A stretch of 38,153 bases of DNA from Bacteroidales bacterium (GTDB taxonomy: Bacteria > Bacteroidota > Bacteroidia > Bacteroidales > UBA932). A model generated the notes under the pieces. That model saw nothing but the letters and a program-made list of their open reading frames with translations, was not told the DNA's origin and did no database searches. Both the position numbers and the translations under genes were made by a program. The DNA is taken from the NCBI GenBank assembly GCA_015060205.1, contig SUYY01000025.1, positions 1-38,153 of the forward strand. The letters are read 5' to 3'. Positions 30,857-38,153 of this stretch are shown here, piece after piece; position 1 is the stretch's first letter; the number at the start of each line of letters is the position of its first letter.

Positions 30857-32154
30857 TGGATATTTCCGGCCAGATACTGGTCATATGCCGCCATATCTAT
30901 GAGTCCATGTCCTGACAGGCAGAAGAGTATCGTTTTCTTCTGTCCTGTCTCCTTGCATTCAAGAGCCTCGCGGATTGCTGCGGCTATTGCATGACAGGAT
31001 TCCGGTGCGGGTATTATACCCTCTGTCCTGGCAAATGTACAGCCTGCCTCAAAGGTCTCCTTCTGTTCGAAGTCCACAGCATCCATATAACCGTCTTTCA
31101 GGAGTTGGGACACTATTGTTCCGGCACCATGATATCTGAGTCCACCTGCGTGGATGTTTGACGGCTGGAAATCATGTCCGAGCGTAAACATAGGCAGAAG
31201 CGGAGTATATCCTGCTTCGTCACCGAAATCATATTCGAACCTTCCCTTTGTGAGTTTCGGACAGGAAGCAGGTTCCGCCGCTATAAAACGCGTATTGCGT
31301 TCTCCTGAAAAATTATGTCTCATGAACGGGAAAGCGATTCCTCCGAAATTAGAACCACCTCCGAAACATCCTATGACTATATCAGGATACTCACCGGCTA
31401 GTTCCATCTGCTTTTCCGCCTCGAGTCCGATCACTGTCTGATGGAGAGTCACATGATTCATCACCGAGCCTAATGTATACTTGCATCCGGGAGTCATTCT
31501 GGCAAGTTCGACAGCCTCCGAAATCGCGGTACCGAGTGATCCCTGATGGTTCGGAGTGCGTGTAAGGATATCCTTTCCTGCACGGGTGGACATCGATGGC
31601 GAAGGAGTCACAAGTGCACCGAACACCTGCATTATGCTCTTTCTATAAGGCTTCTGCTCATAACTTATCTTCACCTGATACACTGCCGCCTCCAGACCGA
31701 AGACCTTGGCCGCATACGAAAGTGCCGCACCCCATTGTCCCGCACCGGTCTCTGTGGTGACGTTGGTAACCCCTTCCTGTTTACAGTAATATGCCTGGGC
31801 AAGAGCGGAATTGAGTTTATGCGAACCGATAGGACTGACACTTTCGTTCTTGAAATATATATGTGCAGGAGTGCCTAATGCCTCTTCCAGTCCATATGCC
31901 CTGACAAGCGGCGTGCATCTGTAGTTGGCATATCTCTGACGCACTTCTTCAGGTATGTCGATCCATCTGTCAGTCTGATTGAGTTCCTGTCGGGAACACT
32001 CCCTGCAGAACAGACCGGAAAGGTCCTCTACCGTGACCGGTTTCTTTGTCTGAGGATCAAGCATCGGCATCGGCTTGACCGGCATGTCGGCCTGTATGTT
32101 GTACCATTTCTGTGGAATCATGTCTTCCGACAGCATGAATTTCTTCTGTCTCAT
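30853..32154 (-). CDS. trpB: Tryptophan synthase beta chain, TrpB2 type
   Basis: A PLP enzyme condensing indole with serine to tryptophan. At 433 residues, with an N-terminal extension (SEDMIPQKWYNIQADMP) and the insert CRECSRQELNQTDRWIDIPEE, it belongs to the TrpB2 branch rather than the shorter TrpB1. The PLP lysine is K113 in SHKLNSA, the catalytic Glu E135 is in TETGAGQWG, and the phosphate loop is GGGSN (265-269). TrpB2 enzymes often occur without a TrpA partner and may salvage free indole. No trpA or other trp gene is adjacent. Expression is very probably controlled by the attenuator directly upstream. Confidence 0.92.
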   Translation of the reverse strand: MRQKKFMLSEDMIPQKWYNIQADMPVKPMPMLDPQTKKPVTVEDLSGLFCRECSRQELNQTDRWIDIPEEVRQRYANYRCTPLVRAYGLEEALGTPAHIYFKNESVSPIGSHKLNSALAQAYYCKQEGVTNVTTETGAGQWGAALSYAAKVFGLEAAVYQVKISYEQKPYRKSIMQVFGALVTPSPSMSTRAGKDILTRTPNHQGSLGTAISEAVELARMTPGCKYTLGSVMNHVTLHQTVIGLEAEKQMELAGEYPDIVIGCFGGGSNFGGIAFPFMRHNFSGERNTRFIAAEPASCPKLTKGRFEYDFGDEAGYTPLLPMFTLGHDFQPSNIHAGGLRYHGAGTIVSQLLKDGYMDAVDFEQKETFEAGCTFARTEGIIPAPESCHAIAAAIREALECKETGQKKTILFCLSGHGLIDMAAYDQYLAGNIH

Positions 32155-32176
32155 AGCAGTTCGAATTATAATAAAT

Positions 32177-32206
32177 AAAAAAAAGACCGTACCTGACGGA
32201 CAGTCT
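32177..32206 (-). terminator. Intrinsic terminator of the trp attenuator
   Basis: Stem AGACTGTCC / GG-T-ACGGTCT (one bulged T, loop GTCA) followed by eight T (32184-32177). It stands 23 nt upstream of the trpB start codon, so it can only serve to abort trpB transcription. Confidence 0.82.
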
Positions 32207-32307
32207 CACATACATATAAATATATATTACACAAGAAAGCGAGCCTGACCGAACTAATCAATCAGACGCCACCATCGAAGCGAAATATATGAGGGGTAGA
32301 ATTTCAT
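32184..32307 (-). promoter_or_regulatory. Tryptophan attenuator (leader RNA of trpB)
   Basis: The leader reads as a full ribosome-mediated attenuator on the minus strand. It has the Trp-Trp leader peptide (32307-32254), a pause stem 1:2 (GTCTGATT 32267-32260 with GGTCAGGC 32250-32243, eight pairs with three G-U), and an antiterminator 2:3 (32250-32239 with 32209-32198, ten of twelve positions paired). The terminator 3:4 is AGACTGTCC 32206-32198 with GGTACGGTCT 32193-32184, then eight T. Segments 2 and 3 are each shared by two stems, so the structures exclude each other. A ribosome stalled at the Trp codons, which directly precede segment 1, would free segment 2 for the antiterminator. Confidence 0.78.
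32254..32307 (-). CDS. trp leader peptide, 17 aa
   Basis: ATG at 32307, stop TAG at 32254; the peptide is MKFYPSYISLRWWRLID, with two adjacent Trp codons at 12-13. Trp is a rare amino acid, and a tandem pair just ahead of the pause stem is the classic design. The -7 box ends only 5 nt before the ATG, so the transcript may be leaderless, as known for trpL of Sinorhizobium. Confidence 0.72.
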   Translation of the reverse strand: MKFYPSYISLRWWRLID

Positions 32308-32312
32308 CAACG

Positions 32313-32320
32313 CAAATATA
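32313..32320 (-). promoter_or_regulatory. -7 box of the trp leader (TATATTTG)
   Basis: This TAnnTTTG match is 5 nt upstream of the leader-peptide ATG. No good -33 TTG lies at the usual distance. Confidence 0.5.
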
Positions 32321-32354
32321 TGAATTTTATGACTAAAAATATACCATAATGCTG

Positions 32355-32362
32355 TAAATTTG
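32355..32362 (+). promoter_or_regulatory. -7 box of the TSUP permease gene (TAAATTTG)
   Basis: This TAnnTTTG match ends 5 nt before the ATG at 32368, so the transcript start should coincide with the start codon. Confidence 0.5.
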
Positions 32363-32367
32363 CGCGA

Positions 32368-33102
32368 ATGTTTGAAAATATACCATATATAATGCTTCTG
32401 GCAACCGGCGCGAGTTTCGTACAACGCACCACCGGCTTCGGTTTCGGTATATTCATCATGACCCTGCTTCCCTTCCTGATGCCTTCATATGGAGAGGCGA
32501 CCGCCCTGTCCGGACTGCTTGCCCTCACTACATCGTCAGTGATTGTGGCAAGGATGTGGAAATATGTATCATGGAAGAGACTCCTCCCCATACTCGTCAC
32601 CTTTGTTCTTATTTCAGCCATCGCGATATGCATCCTCGACAGGATTGAAGGCAGGATGATGCGCATGATACTCGGAACTATCCTGATATTCATCAGTTTA
32701 TACTTCAGTTTCTTCAAGGACAGGATCAAACGCATGATCAGGCCCGGACTTCCCTTCCAGATAGGTGCAGGAGCCTTGAGCGGAATAATGGGAGGCCTTT
32801 TCGGCATGCAGGGACCTCCTGCAGTCCTGTATTTCATAACATCTGAACCTGACAAGGAACACTACATGGCCATGACACAGATGTACTTCGTCATCGGAAA
32901 CACTATGATGACCATAGTCAGAGGTTGCAACGGCTTCATCACTCCCGCTGTAGGCAGATGCTATCTTTTCTCTCTCGGGGCGATAGCAGTCGGCATGCTT
33001 CTGGGCAATTGGGCCTTCAGACATATCCCCAACCGTATATTCACCTATATCGTATATGCCTATATCGGCGTAAGCGGCATAATAATACTCATCACTACCT
33101 GA
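32368..33102 (+). CDS. TSUP (TauE/SafE) family permease
   Basis: A 244-residue inner-membrane protein with about eight hydrophobic segments. The family's two repeated motifs are visible: ASFVQRTTGFGFGIF (15-29) in the first half and GALSGIMGGLFGMQGPPAVLYF (134-155) in the second. TSUP proteins move sulfite, sulfonates or other organic anions; the substrate here is not readable. I keep the ATG at 32368, which preserves the first helix, although a Met at codon 9 is possible. The EamA gene starts 1 nt after its stop, so the two form an operon. Confidence 0.85.
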   Translation: MFENIPYIMLLATGASFVQRTTGFGFGIFIMTLLPFLMPSYGEATALSGLLALTTSSVIVARMWKYVSWKRLLPILVTFVLISAIAICILDRIEGRMMRMILGTILIFISLYFSFFKDRIKRMIRPGLPFQIGAGALSGIMGGLFGMQGPPAVLYFITSEPDKEHYMAMTQMYFVIGNTMMTIVRGCNGFITPAVGRCYLFSLGAIAVGMLLGNWAFRHIPNRIFTYIVYAYIGVSGIIILITT

Positions 33103-33103
33103 T

Positions 33104-34006
33104 ATGTTCAAAAAAGATTCGATAACAGGGCATCTGGCATGCCTCATCGCATATTCCATCTTCGGTTTCAATATAATCGTATGCAAGGACCTCACAAGCG
33201 GACATCTCATCTCGCCGCTTGCCATCTTCTGCCTCAGGTCGATAGGAGCCGGCGGACTGTTCTGGCTTCTTTCTGCCTTCATGCCTAAGGAAAAGGTCGA
33301 AAAGAAGGACTATCTGAAGATATTTGCAGCATCCATGCTCGGATTCTTCACATGTCAGATCACGTTCCTCATCGGCATACCCTATATAACTCCGATGGAC
33401 TGTTCCATCCTGACTGCAATGTCACCTATATATACAATGGCGATTGCAGCCCTTGTGATCAAGGAACCGATAACATGGCAGAAGGCAGGAGGAGTAGCGA
33501 TAAGTTTTGCCGGTATCATATATCTGATTGTAAGCAAGGCTGGAGGAGCAGGAGGAGCGCAGGAAACCACAATGTTCGGAATATTCATGATAATATTGAA
33601 CAGCCTGAGTTTCTCTATGTACCTCGGAATATTCAAGCCGCTTATAGGAAAATATTCGGTCGTGACATTCATGAAATGGATATTCCTCTTTGCCTTTGTG
33701 GTGTCATTTCCATTTGCAGGGAAAGAGGTCGTGACACTCGACTGGGCTTCCATTCCCAAGATACAACTTGCAGAACTGCTCTACCTGATAGTCTGCGCAA
33801 CATTCATCACATATTTCCTTATTCCTGTCGGTCAGAAACGCATCAGGCCGACCTTGGTGAGCATGTACTCCTATGTCCAGCCCATCATAGCGATTGTCAT
33901 AAGCATCTGCATAGGCATGGATGTCCTCACCTGGCAGAAAGTACTCGCCGCCTTCATGGTATTCGGCGGAGTCATCATCGTAAGTTACAGCAAGAGCAGA
34001 GGATAA
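33104..34006 (+). CDS. EamA/DMT family permease
   Basis: A 300-residue inner-membrane transporter with ten predicted helices in two homologous five-helix halves. Each half is an EamA repeat: the first spans about 8-145 (LACLIAYSIFGFNIIVCKDL; TPMDCSILTAMSPIYTMAIAALVIKEP) and the second about 155-297 (TLVSMYSYVQPIIAIVISIC; VFGGVIIVSYSK). Members export metabolites or amino acids; no substrate can be assigned. It is translationally close-coupled to the TSUP gene. A bidirectional stem-loop follows the stop. Confidence 0.88.
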   Translation: MFKKDSITGHLACLIAYSIFGFNIIVCKDLTSGHLISPLAIFCLRSIGAGGLFWLLSAFMPKEKVEKKDYLKIFAASMLGFFTCQITFLIGIPYITPMDCSILTAMSPIYTMAIAALVIKEPITWQKAGGVAISFAGIIYLIVSKAGGAGGAQETTMFGIFMIILNSLSFSMYLGIFKPLIGKYSVVTFMKWIFLFAFVVSFPFAGKEVVTLDWASIPKIQLAELLYLIVCATFITYFLIPVGQKRIRPTLVSMYSYVQPIIAIVISICIGMDVLTWQKVLAAFMVFGGVIIVSYSKSRG

Positions 34007-34011
34007 ATCAA

Positions 34012-34050
34012 AAGGCTGCATTCCGTGGAAAAGTCCTGGAATACAGCCTT
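34012..34050 (-). terminator. Shared stem-loop terminator between the EamA gene and glnS
   Basis: Thirteen-base arms AAGGCTGCATTCC / GGAATACAGCCTT around a 13-nt loop lie between two convergent genes. The single odd pair is a U-G wobble in the minus-strand RNA and a C-A mismatch in the plus-strand RNA, so it is better formed for glnS. It probably serves both directions. Confidence 0.65.
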
Positions 34051-34071
34051 ATTTGAATATCTGTCAGACGT

Positions 34072-35754
34072 CTAAAATTTGAAACTGTCCTTCAGAGCAG
34101 TTGTCTTGTTGAATACAAAATGCTCAGGTGTCGAATCAGGATCCTTGAAGAAGTATCCTACGCGTTCGAACTGCACGGCAATGCCCGAGTTGTCTTCGAG
34201 AAGTGCAGGTTCCGCATAACCCTTTCCAAGTACAAGGGATTCTGGATTCAGATAGTTCTTGTAGTCCTCTCCCTCAGGAATCTGTCCCATCTGTGCCTCA
34301 GTGAAGAGTTTGTCGTAGAGTCTCAATTCAATCTCCTTCGCATGTTCTGTAGACACCCAATGAATGGTTCCCTTGACAGAACGCCACTCACCTGCTCCCG
34401 GTTTTGAAGTCGGGTCGTAAGTACATTTGATTTCAATGATATTTCCGTTCTCGTCCTTAACAACTTCCTGACATTTCACGATGTAGGTGTATTTGAGACG
34501 CACTTCGCCGTCCGGCTTGAGACGGAAATATTTCTTTGGAGGTTCCTCCATGAAGTCGTTTCTTTCGATATATACCTCACCTGTGAAAGGCACCTTACGT
34601 GACGGTCCTTCAGGATCTGCAGGATTCAGAGGAGCATCGAACCATTCCACCTTGTCAGGCTCCCAGTTGGTGATAGTGAGTTTGACAGGATCCTGAACCA
34701 CCATATAACGGTTTGAGCGTTCGTTAAGGTCCTGGCGCACGCACCACTCCATCAACTGAAGGTCTATGAGTTGCTCACGCTTTGCCACACCCACCTTCTC
34801 TGCGAACATACGGATGGACTCCGGAGTATAGCCACGACGACGGATACCGCAGATGGTAGGCATACGAGGGTCATCCCAGCCGCTCACGAAATTGTTCTTT
34901 ACAAGTTCGAGAAGTTTACGCTTCGACATCACTGTATATGTCAGATTAAGTCTTGCGAACTCATGCTGATGAGAAGGGAATATCTCAAGTTTGTCGATGA
35001 ACCAGTCATAAAGCGGACGATGAACGTCGAACTCAAGGGTACAGATGGAGTGAGTGATATTCTCTATACTGTCCGACTGACCATGTGCATAGTCATACAT
35101 AGGATAGATGCACCACTTGCTGCCGGTACGATGGTGGTCTGCATGAATGATACGGTACATCAGAGGGTCACGGAAAAGCATGTTCGGATGAGCCATGTCT
35201 ATCTTTGCACGCAGGACCTTCTCACCTTCTGCATATTTACCGTCACGCATTTCACGGAAGAGAGTCAGATTCTCCTCTACGCTACGGTTGCGGTAAGGAC
35301 TCTCCGTACCCGGCACCTGGACAGTACCTCTGTTCTGACGGATTTCCTCCTGAGTCTGGTCATCCACATAAGCGAGTCCCTTCTTGATGAGTTCCTCCGC
35401 CCAGATGTAAAGTTGGTCGAAATAATCGGAAGCATACCTCTCGTTCTCCCACTCGAAGCCGAGCCACTTGATGTCTTCCTTTATGGAATCAACATATTCT
35501 GTATCTTCCTTTACCGGATTTGTATCGTCAAATCTGAGGTTGGTCTTTCCACCATATTTCTTTGCAAGACCGAAATTGATGCAGATGCTCTTTGCATGTC
35601 CGATATGGAGATATCCGTTCGGTTCAGGCGGGAAGCGGGTCATTATTGATTCACATTTTCCGCTGGCTAGGTCTGCCTCGATAATCTCTTCAAGAAAGTT
35701 CAGATTCTTTACTTCGTTAGTTTCTTTATTCAACTCTTCCATACTATGGGTCAT
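34072..35754 (-). CDS. glnS: Glutaminyl-tRNA synthetase
   Basis: A class I aminoacyl-tRNA synthetase that charges tRNA-Gln. The HIGH motif is GYLHIGH (47-53 from the chosen start) and the KMSKS-type loop is VMSKR (275-279). The segments RFPPEPNGYLHIGHAKSI and DDPRMPTICGIRRRGYTPESI are almost word for word those of E. coli GlnS, which distinguishes it from GltX. The beta-barrel anticodon domain follows to the end. The earliest in-frame ATG (35808) lies upstream of the TATATTTG box, so I start at 35754; ATG 35742 is equally plausible. Confidence 0.93.
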   Translation of the reverse strand: MTHSMEELNKETNEVKNLNFLEEIIEADLASGKCESIMTRFPPEPNGYLHIGHAKSICINFGLAKKYGGKTNLRFDDTNPVKEDTEYVDSIKEDIKWLGFEWENERYASDYFDQLYIWAEELIKKGLAYVDDQTQEEIRQNRGTVQVPGTESPYRNRSVEENLTLFREMRDGKYAEGEKVLRAKIDMAHPNMLFRDPLMYRIIHADHHRTGSKWCIYPMYDYAHGQSDSIENITHSICTLEFDVHRPLYDWFIDKLEIFPSHQHEFARLNLTYTVMSKRKLLELVKNNFVSGWDDPRMPTICGIRRRGYTPESIRMFAEKVGVAKREQLIDLQLMEWCVRQDLNERSNRYMVVQDPVKLTITNWEPDKVEWFDAPLNPADPEGPSRKVPFTGEVYIERNDFMEEPPKKYFRLKPDGEVRLKYTYIVKCQEVVKDENGNIIEIKCTYDPTSKPGAGEWRSVKGTIHWVSTEHAKEIELRLYDKLFTEAQMGQIPEGEDYKNYLNPESLVLGKGYAEPALLEDNSGIAVQFERVGYFFKDPDSTPEHFVFNKTTALKDSFKF

Positions 35755-35775
35755 TGTTTTTTGCGAATATTCAGG

Positions 35776-35783
35776 CAAATATA
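35776..35783 (-). promoter_or_regulatory. -7 box of glnS (TATATTTG)
   Basis: This TAnnTTTG match is 21 nt upstream of ATG 35754. A TTTTG lies 22 nt further upstream, slightly beyond the usual spacing. Confidence 0.5.
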
Positions 35784-35795
35784 CGGATTTTTCAG

Positions 35796-35803
35796 TACTT
35801 TTG
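35796..35803 (+). promoter_or_regulatory. -7 box of the YicC gene (TACTTTTG)
   Basis: This TAnnTTTG match is 26 nt upstream of the YicC start. It is divergent from, and 12 nt away from, the glnS box. Confidence 0.45.
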
Positions 35804-35829
35804 TACAAAATTTTTTACAATAAAGGATT

Positions 35830-36717
35830 ATGATCAGGTCAATGACAGGATATGGCAAGGCCGAGGCTTTGCTCGAGACAGGAAAAATCACAGTGGAAGT
35901 CCGTTCACTCAACGGAAAGACTGCAGACATAAGCATAAAGACGTCCATGCTTCCCAAGGACAAGGAAATGAAAGTGAGACAGAAGATTGCAGCAGAACTC
36001 ACCAGAGGCAACATCGACTTCTTCATCACCTTCGAGCCTAATGCAGCAGACAGTGCAAAGAAGATCAACATGGACCTTGCAATGGAATATTACCGCCAGA
36101 TAGAGACTCTCGGAAGCATGGTCGGTGCATATGACCTTCAACTGAAGAATCCTAACGACCTTCTGACCCTCATTCTGAAAATGCCGGAAGTGATGGATTC
36201 AAAGAAACAGGACGTGATCACGGAAGAGAACTGGCCTATAGTGGAAAAGTGCATAGATTCCGCACTTGCAGAGATCAATGCATTCCGGAAAAAGGAAGGA
36301 GAAGTACTCCAGAAGGATGTCACTTCCAAGGTAAACCAGATACTGGAATACTCGGCACAGGTGGAGACTTTCGAAAAGGAAAGAGTCGATGCGATAAGGG
36401 AAAAAATTTTGTCAAGGTTTGCTGAACTCAAGGCCGAGCCTGACCAGAGCCGTCTGGAGCAGGAGATGATATTCTACATCGAGAAACTCGACATTAACGA
36501 GGAGAGGGTACGTCTGAGACAGCATTGCAGATATTTCCTTGACACTCTCGAGAACGAGAAGAATCCGGGAAAGAAACTCGGATTCATAGCACAGGAAATG
36601 GGACGTGAGATCAACACAACCGGTTCAAAGGCCAATCACACGGAAATTCAGAAGATCGTGGTGAAGATGAAGGATGAACTTGAAAAGATAAAGGAGCAGA
36701 GCCTGAACATACTGTAG
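35830..36717 (+). CDS. yicC: YicC family endoribonuclease
   Basis: A 295-residue protein of the YicC/YloC family of cytosolic endoribonucleases involved in RNA turnover. The N-terminal hallmark MIRSMTGYGKAEA (1-13), the motif VEVRSLNGKTADISIK (23-38) and the C-terminal block RLRQHCRYFLDTLEN...KKLGFIAQEMGREINTTGSKAN (about 227-262) are all diagnostic. The final KMKDELEKIKEQSLNIL is also typical. In many bacteria yicC is followed by gmk; here it is followed by a hairpin and a convergent gene instead. Confidence 0.92.
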   Translation: MIRSMTGYGKAEALLETGKITVEVRSLNGKTADISIKTSMLPKDKEMKVRQKIAAELTRGNIDFFITFEPNAADSAKKINMDLAMEYYRQIETLGSMVGAYDLQLKNPNDLLTLILKMPEVMDSKKQDVITEENWPIVEKCIDSALAEINAFRKKEGEVLQKDVTSKVNQILEYSAQVETFEKERVDAIREKILSRFAELKAEPDQSRLEQEMIFYIEKLDINEERVRLRQHCRYFLDTLENEKNPGKKLGFIAQEMGREINTTGSKANHTEIQKIVVKMKDELEKIKEQSLNIL

Positions 36718-36734
36718 ATTACATGACAATAATA

Positions 36735-36801
36735 AAGATTCCGGTGTGGCTCGCGGAGCAGGAGCATAGGTTTATGCTCCGCTCGCCCACACTGGAATCT
36801 T
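36735..36801 (+). terminator. Long stem-loop after the YicC gene
   Basis: Fifteen-base arms AAGATTCCGGTGTGG / CCACACTGGAATCTT enclose a second inner hairpin (GGAGCAT...ATGCTCC). The only imperfect outer position is a G-U wobble in the plus-strand RNA. It lacks a strong U-tract. It separates two convergent genes and may act in both directions. Confidence 0.55.
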
Positions 36802-36827
36802 ATAGTATCAGGGAATTCTGATTCAGT

Positions 36828-38096
36828 CTATTGTTCCTTTGTGAAACGTGAGACAAATCCGAACATTTCACCCTCAAAGCCATCCCACCACATGAAACCG
36901 AACGGTGGTTCATCGTAGTCCTTAAGATGTACAAGAAGATTTCCATCAGCATCATAATTAATTGCAATAGCACCAGTTCCAAGACTTTCTGACTCATTGT
37001 CAAAGGACCTGTTGACTGATGAAAGTGAGAAATAAGTAAGTTCACAAGACAATACTCCCTCTGACTCGCTTACAAACATATTGATTTCTGACGAAGTGTA
37101 ATCACCTGTTGCAAAACCATTTGCGCACATATTGACAGGAGCGCAATATGAGATTTCTGATTCTCTGAAGTACTTCATCCAGTCACCTTCACCTGAAGGA
37201 GTAAACTTATATTTACCGCCATTCTCGCTGATAGTAAATTTGAATCCTTCATTGTGGGTCGGAAGAAGGTCCGGATCATCTTCATAATCCATATACCAAA
37301 ACTCAATCTCCTCGAGGTCAAGCACTTCAGCAAACTCCCAAGTACCGACGAGATCTGAAAGCTCTACAATTCCTCTTACATTAAGTGTGATAGTTTTGTT
37401 TTCTCCCTCAATGAACAACTGGTCAGCATCAAGAGCCACCTCAAACTTGGAATTATCATAGTCCTTACCTGGTCTGACAGTCAGATAGGCCTTATAGTCA
37501 CCGGCAGCAATTGTAAAGTACTGCTCATCCGCTACAATCTGTGATGCTGACGCACCATCAAGCGGAGTGATTGTATAAGGAATCTGCATATCTTTAGTTG
37601 CCCTCCAGCTTCCTTCAGACTCGACACCCTCGAAACTTACCTCTATCTTGTAAGAGCCAACGACATCTGATGCTCCAGTTGCAAAGTTGTAGACCACCTG
37701 CTCACTGGAGCCATAAGTAATGACAGCTGTCTTTGTTCTTCCAAGAGTATAACCGGCTGGAAGAGTCATTGTCACAACGATCTCTTTAGCAGGATCAAAC
37801 TCGGCAGAAGGAGTGATCTCCACTGTACCTTTCAATTCTCCTGCAGGAATGACAGCAACTGCAGACGAAACAGTATAGTCCTCATCCATGACAGCAGTTC
37901 CGGTGAACGCGAGCCCGACAGTAAGATCCGAAGTCGGAGCGGAACTTGCCACGACATCTAGAGTCATAGGAGTCCCCGGGACGAGGAAATAAAGAGGACG
38001 ATCAAGACTGAGAGTCGCAGAATCTGTCTGCTCCTCACATGACACGGCTGCCATAACCATGGCCACCGATGCCAGAATTGTTAAAATTCTTTTCAT
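36828..38096 (-). CDS. Surface lipoprotein with N-terminal Calx-beta-like domain, 422 aa
   Basis: The signal MKRILTILASVAMVMAAVSC (lipid Cys20) marks an outer-membrane lipoprotein. The first 130 residues look like a Calx-beta/Ig-like module of the kind seen in Bacteroidetes surface proteins (VGLAFTGTAVMDEDYTVSS, IPAGELKGTVEITPSAEFDP, VVTMTLPAGYTLG). A second beta-rich region follows. The last 180 residues have a beta-sandwich look (LVGTWEFAEVLDLEE, GFKFTISENGGKYKFTPSG), resembling lipoproteins found beside SusC/SusD pairs. No such pair is visible in the window. It follows the upstream gene by about 19 nt, so it is probably co-transcribed. Function unknown. Confidence 0.68.
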   Translation of the reverse strand: MKRILTILASVAMVMAAVSCEEQTDSATLSLDRPLYFLVPGTPMTLDVVASSAPTSDLTVGLAFTGTAVMDEDYTVSSAVAVIPAGELKGTVEITPSAEFDPAKEIVVTMTLPAGYTLGRTKTAVITYGSSEQVVYNFATGASDVVGSYKIEVSFEGVESEGSWRATKDMQIPYTITPLDGASASQIVADEQYFTIAAGDYKAYLTVRPGKDYDNSKFEVALDADQLFIEGENKTITLNVRGIVELSDLVGTWEFAEVLDLEEIEFWYMDYEDDPDLLPTHNEGFKFTISENGGKYKFTPSGEGDWMKYFRESEISYCAPVNMCANGFATGDYTSSEINMFVSESEGVLSCELTYFSLSSVNRSFDNESESLGTGAIAINYDADGNLLVHLKDYDEPPFGFMWWDGFEGEMFGFVSRFTKEQ

Positions 38097-38115
38097 ATAC
38101 ATAAAATTTAATGGG

Positions 38116-38153
38116 TTATTTCTTTATCGCATCTTCATATTCAGCTTTTGCTG
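38116..38153 (-). CDS. C-terminal tail of an upstream gene
   Basis: A minus-strand frame enters from the right edge and ends AKAEYEDAIKK-stop. It is open to the edge and precedes the lipoprotein gene by about 19 nt. Too little is visible to name it. Confidence 0.4.
   Translation of the reverse strand, partial: AKAEYEDAIKK

Noticed and set aside
32307..32855. Minus-strand open frame opposite the TSUP permease gene
   Set aside because: Low-complexity, Ile/Pro/Arg-rich translation antisense to a well-supported membrane protein. Its end near the trp leader is coincidence.
34771..35649. Long plus-strand open frame (292 codons) opposite glnS
   Set aside because: It is antisense to a clearly conserved synthetase gene, has no recognisable domain and is a codon-bias shadow.
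1..38153. CRISPR arrays, tRNA or rRNA genes, intact insertion sequences
   Set aside because: I looked for regularly spaced repeats, tRNA T-loop patterns and transposase motifs and saw none. A covariance-model scan could still find a structured RNA that I missed.

Overview
The window looks like chromosomal DNA from a member of the Bacteroidales, probably gut-associated; I cannot place it at family level. The reasons are a large Mfa1/FimB-type (type V) fimbrial locus with DUF3575 and DUF3868 partners, many lipoproteins with short signal peptides, almost no Shine-Dalgarno sequences, and repeated -7 boxes of the Bacteroidetes form TAnnTTTG in front of operons.

Layout. 1-980 (minus): an operon of four small genes of unknown function, two for secreted proteins and one for an 11-residue-repeat protein. 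1016-1809: gene-poor, with a decayed zinc-finger DNA-binding gene (probably a mobile-element remnant) and a terminator. 1810-2904 (minus): a low-molecular-weight-phosphatase type arsenate reductase and a Cys-rich DUF5714 protein, divergent from 3054-4389 (plus), a zinc-type cation diffusion facilitator and a YjbR protein. 4523-5569 (plus): a DUF1254/DUF1214 lipoprotein.

5634-25411 (minus) is the centrepiece, a 15-gene, nearly gap-free fimbrial operon of about 20 kb. In transcription order it encodes a DUF3575 barrel, a DUF3868/OmpA/TPR protein, the Mfa1-type major pilin, the FimB/Mfa2 anchor, and then eleven accessory pilin-like lipoproteins. Three of the eleven end in FISUMP domains. All twelve pilin-like proteins carry a small-residue/Lys(or Arg)/small-residue motif at residues 41-63, where a pro-peptide cleavage site is expected.

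25617-28499 (plus): gadB-gadC, glutamate-dependent acid resistance. 28510-29640 (minus): a HAD phosphatase and a GNAT acetyltransferase. 29693-30856 (plus): a dicarboxylate/amino acid:cation symporter. 30853-32154 (minus): a TrpB2-type tryptophan synthase beta chain, preceded by what reads as a complete ribosome-mediated tryptophan attenuator: a 17-residue leader peptide with tandem Trp codons, three mutually exclusive stems and a U-tract terminator. 32368-34006 (plus): a TSUP permease and an EamA permease. 34072-35754 (minus): glnS. 35830-36717 (plus): a YicC ribonuclease. 36828-38153 (minus): a surface lipoprotein and the tail of an upstream gene.

The most distinctive points are the trp attenuator and the single-stalk, many-tip fimbrial operon with Lys-type pro-pilin motifs. 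All functional calls come from motif recognition by eye; no database search was run.
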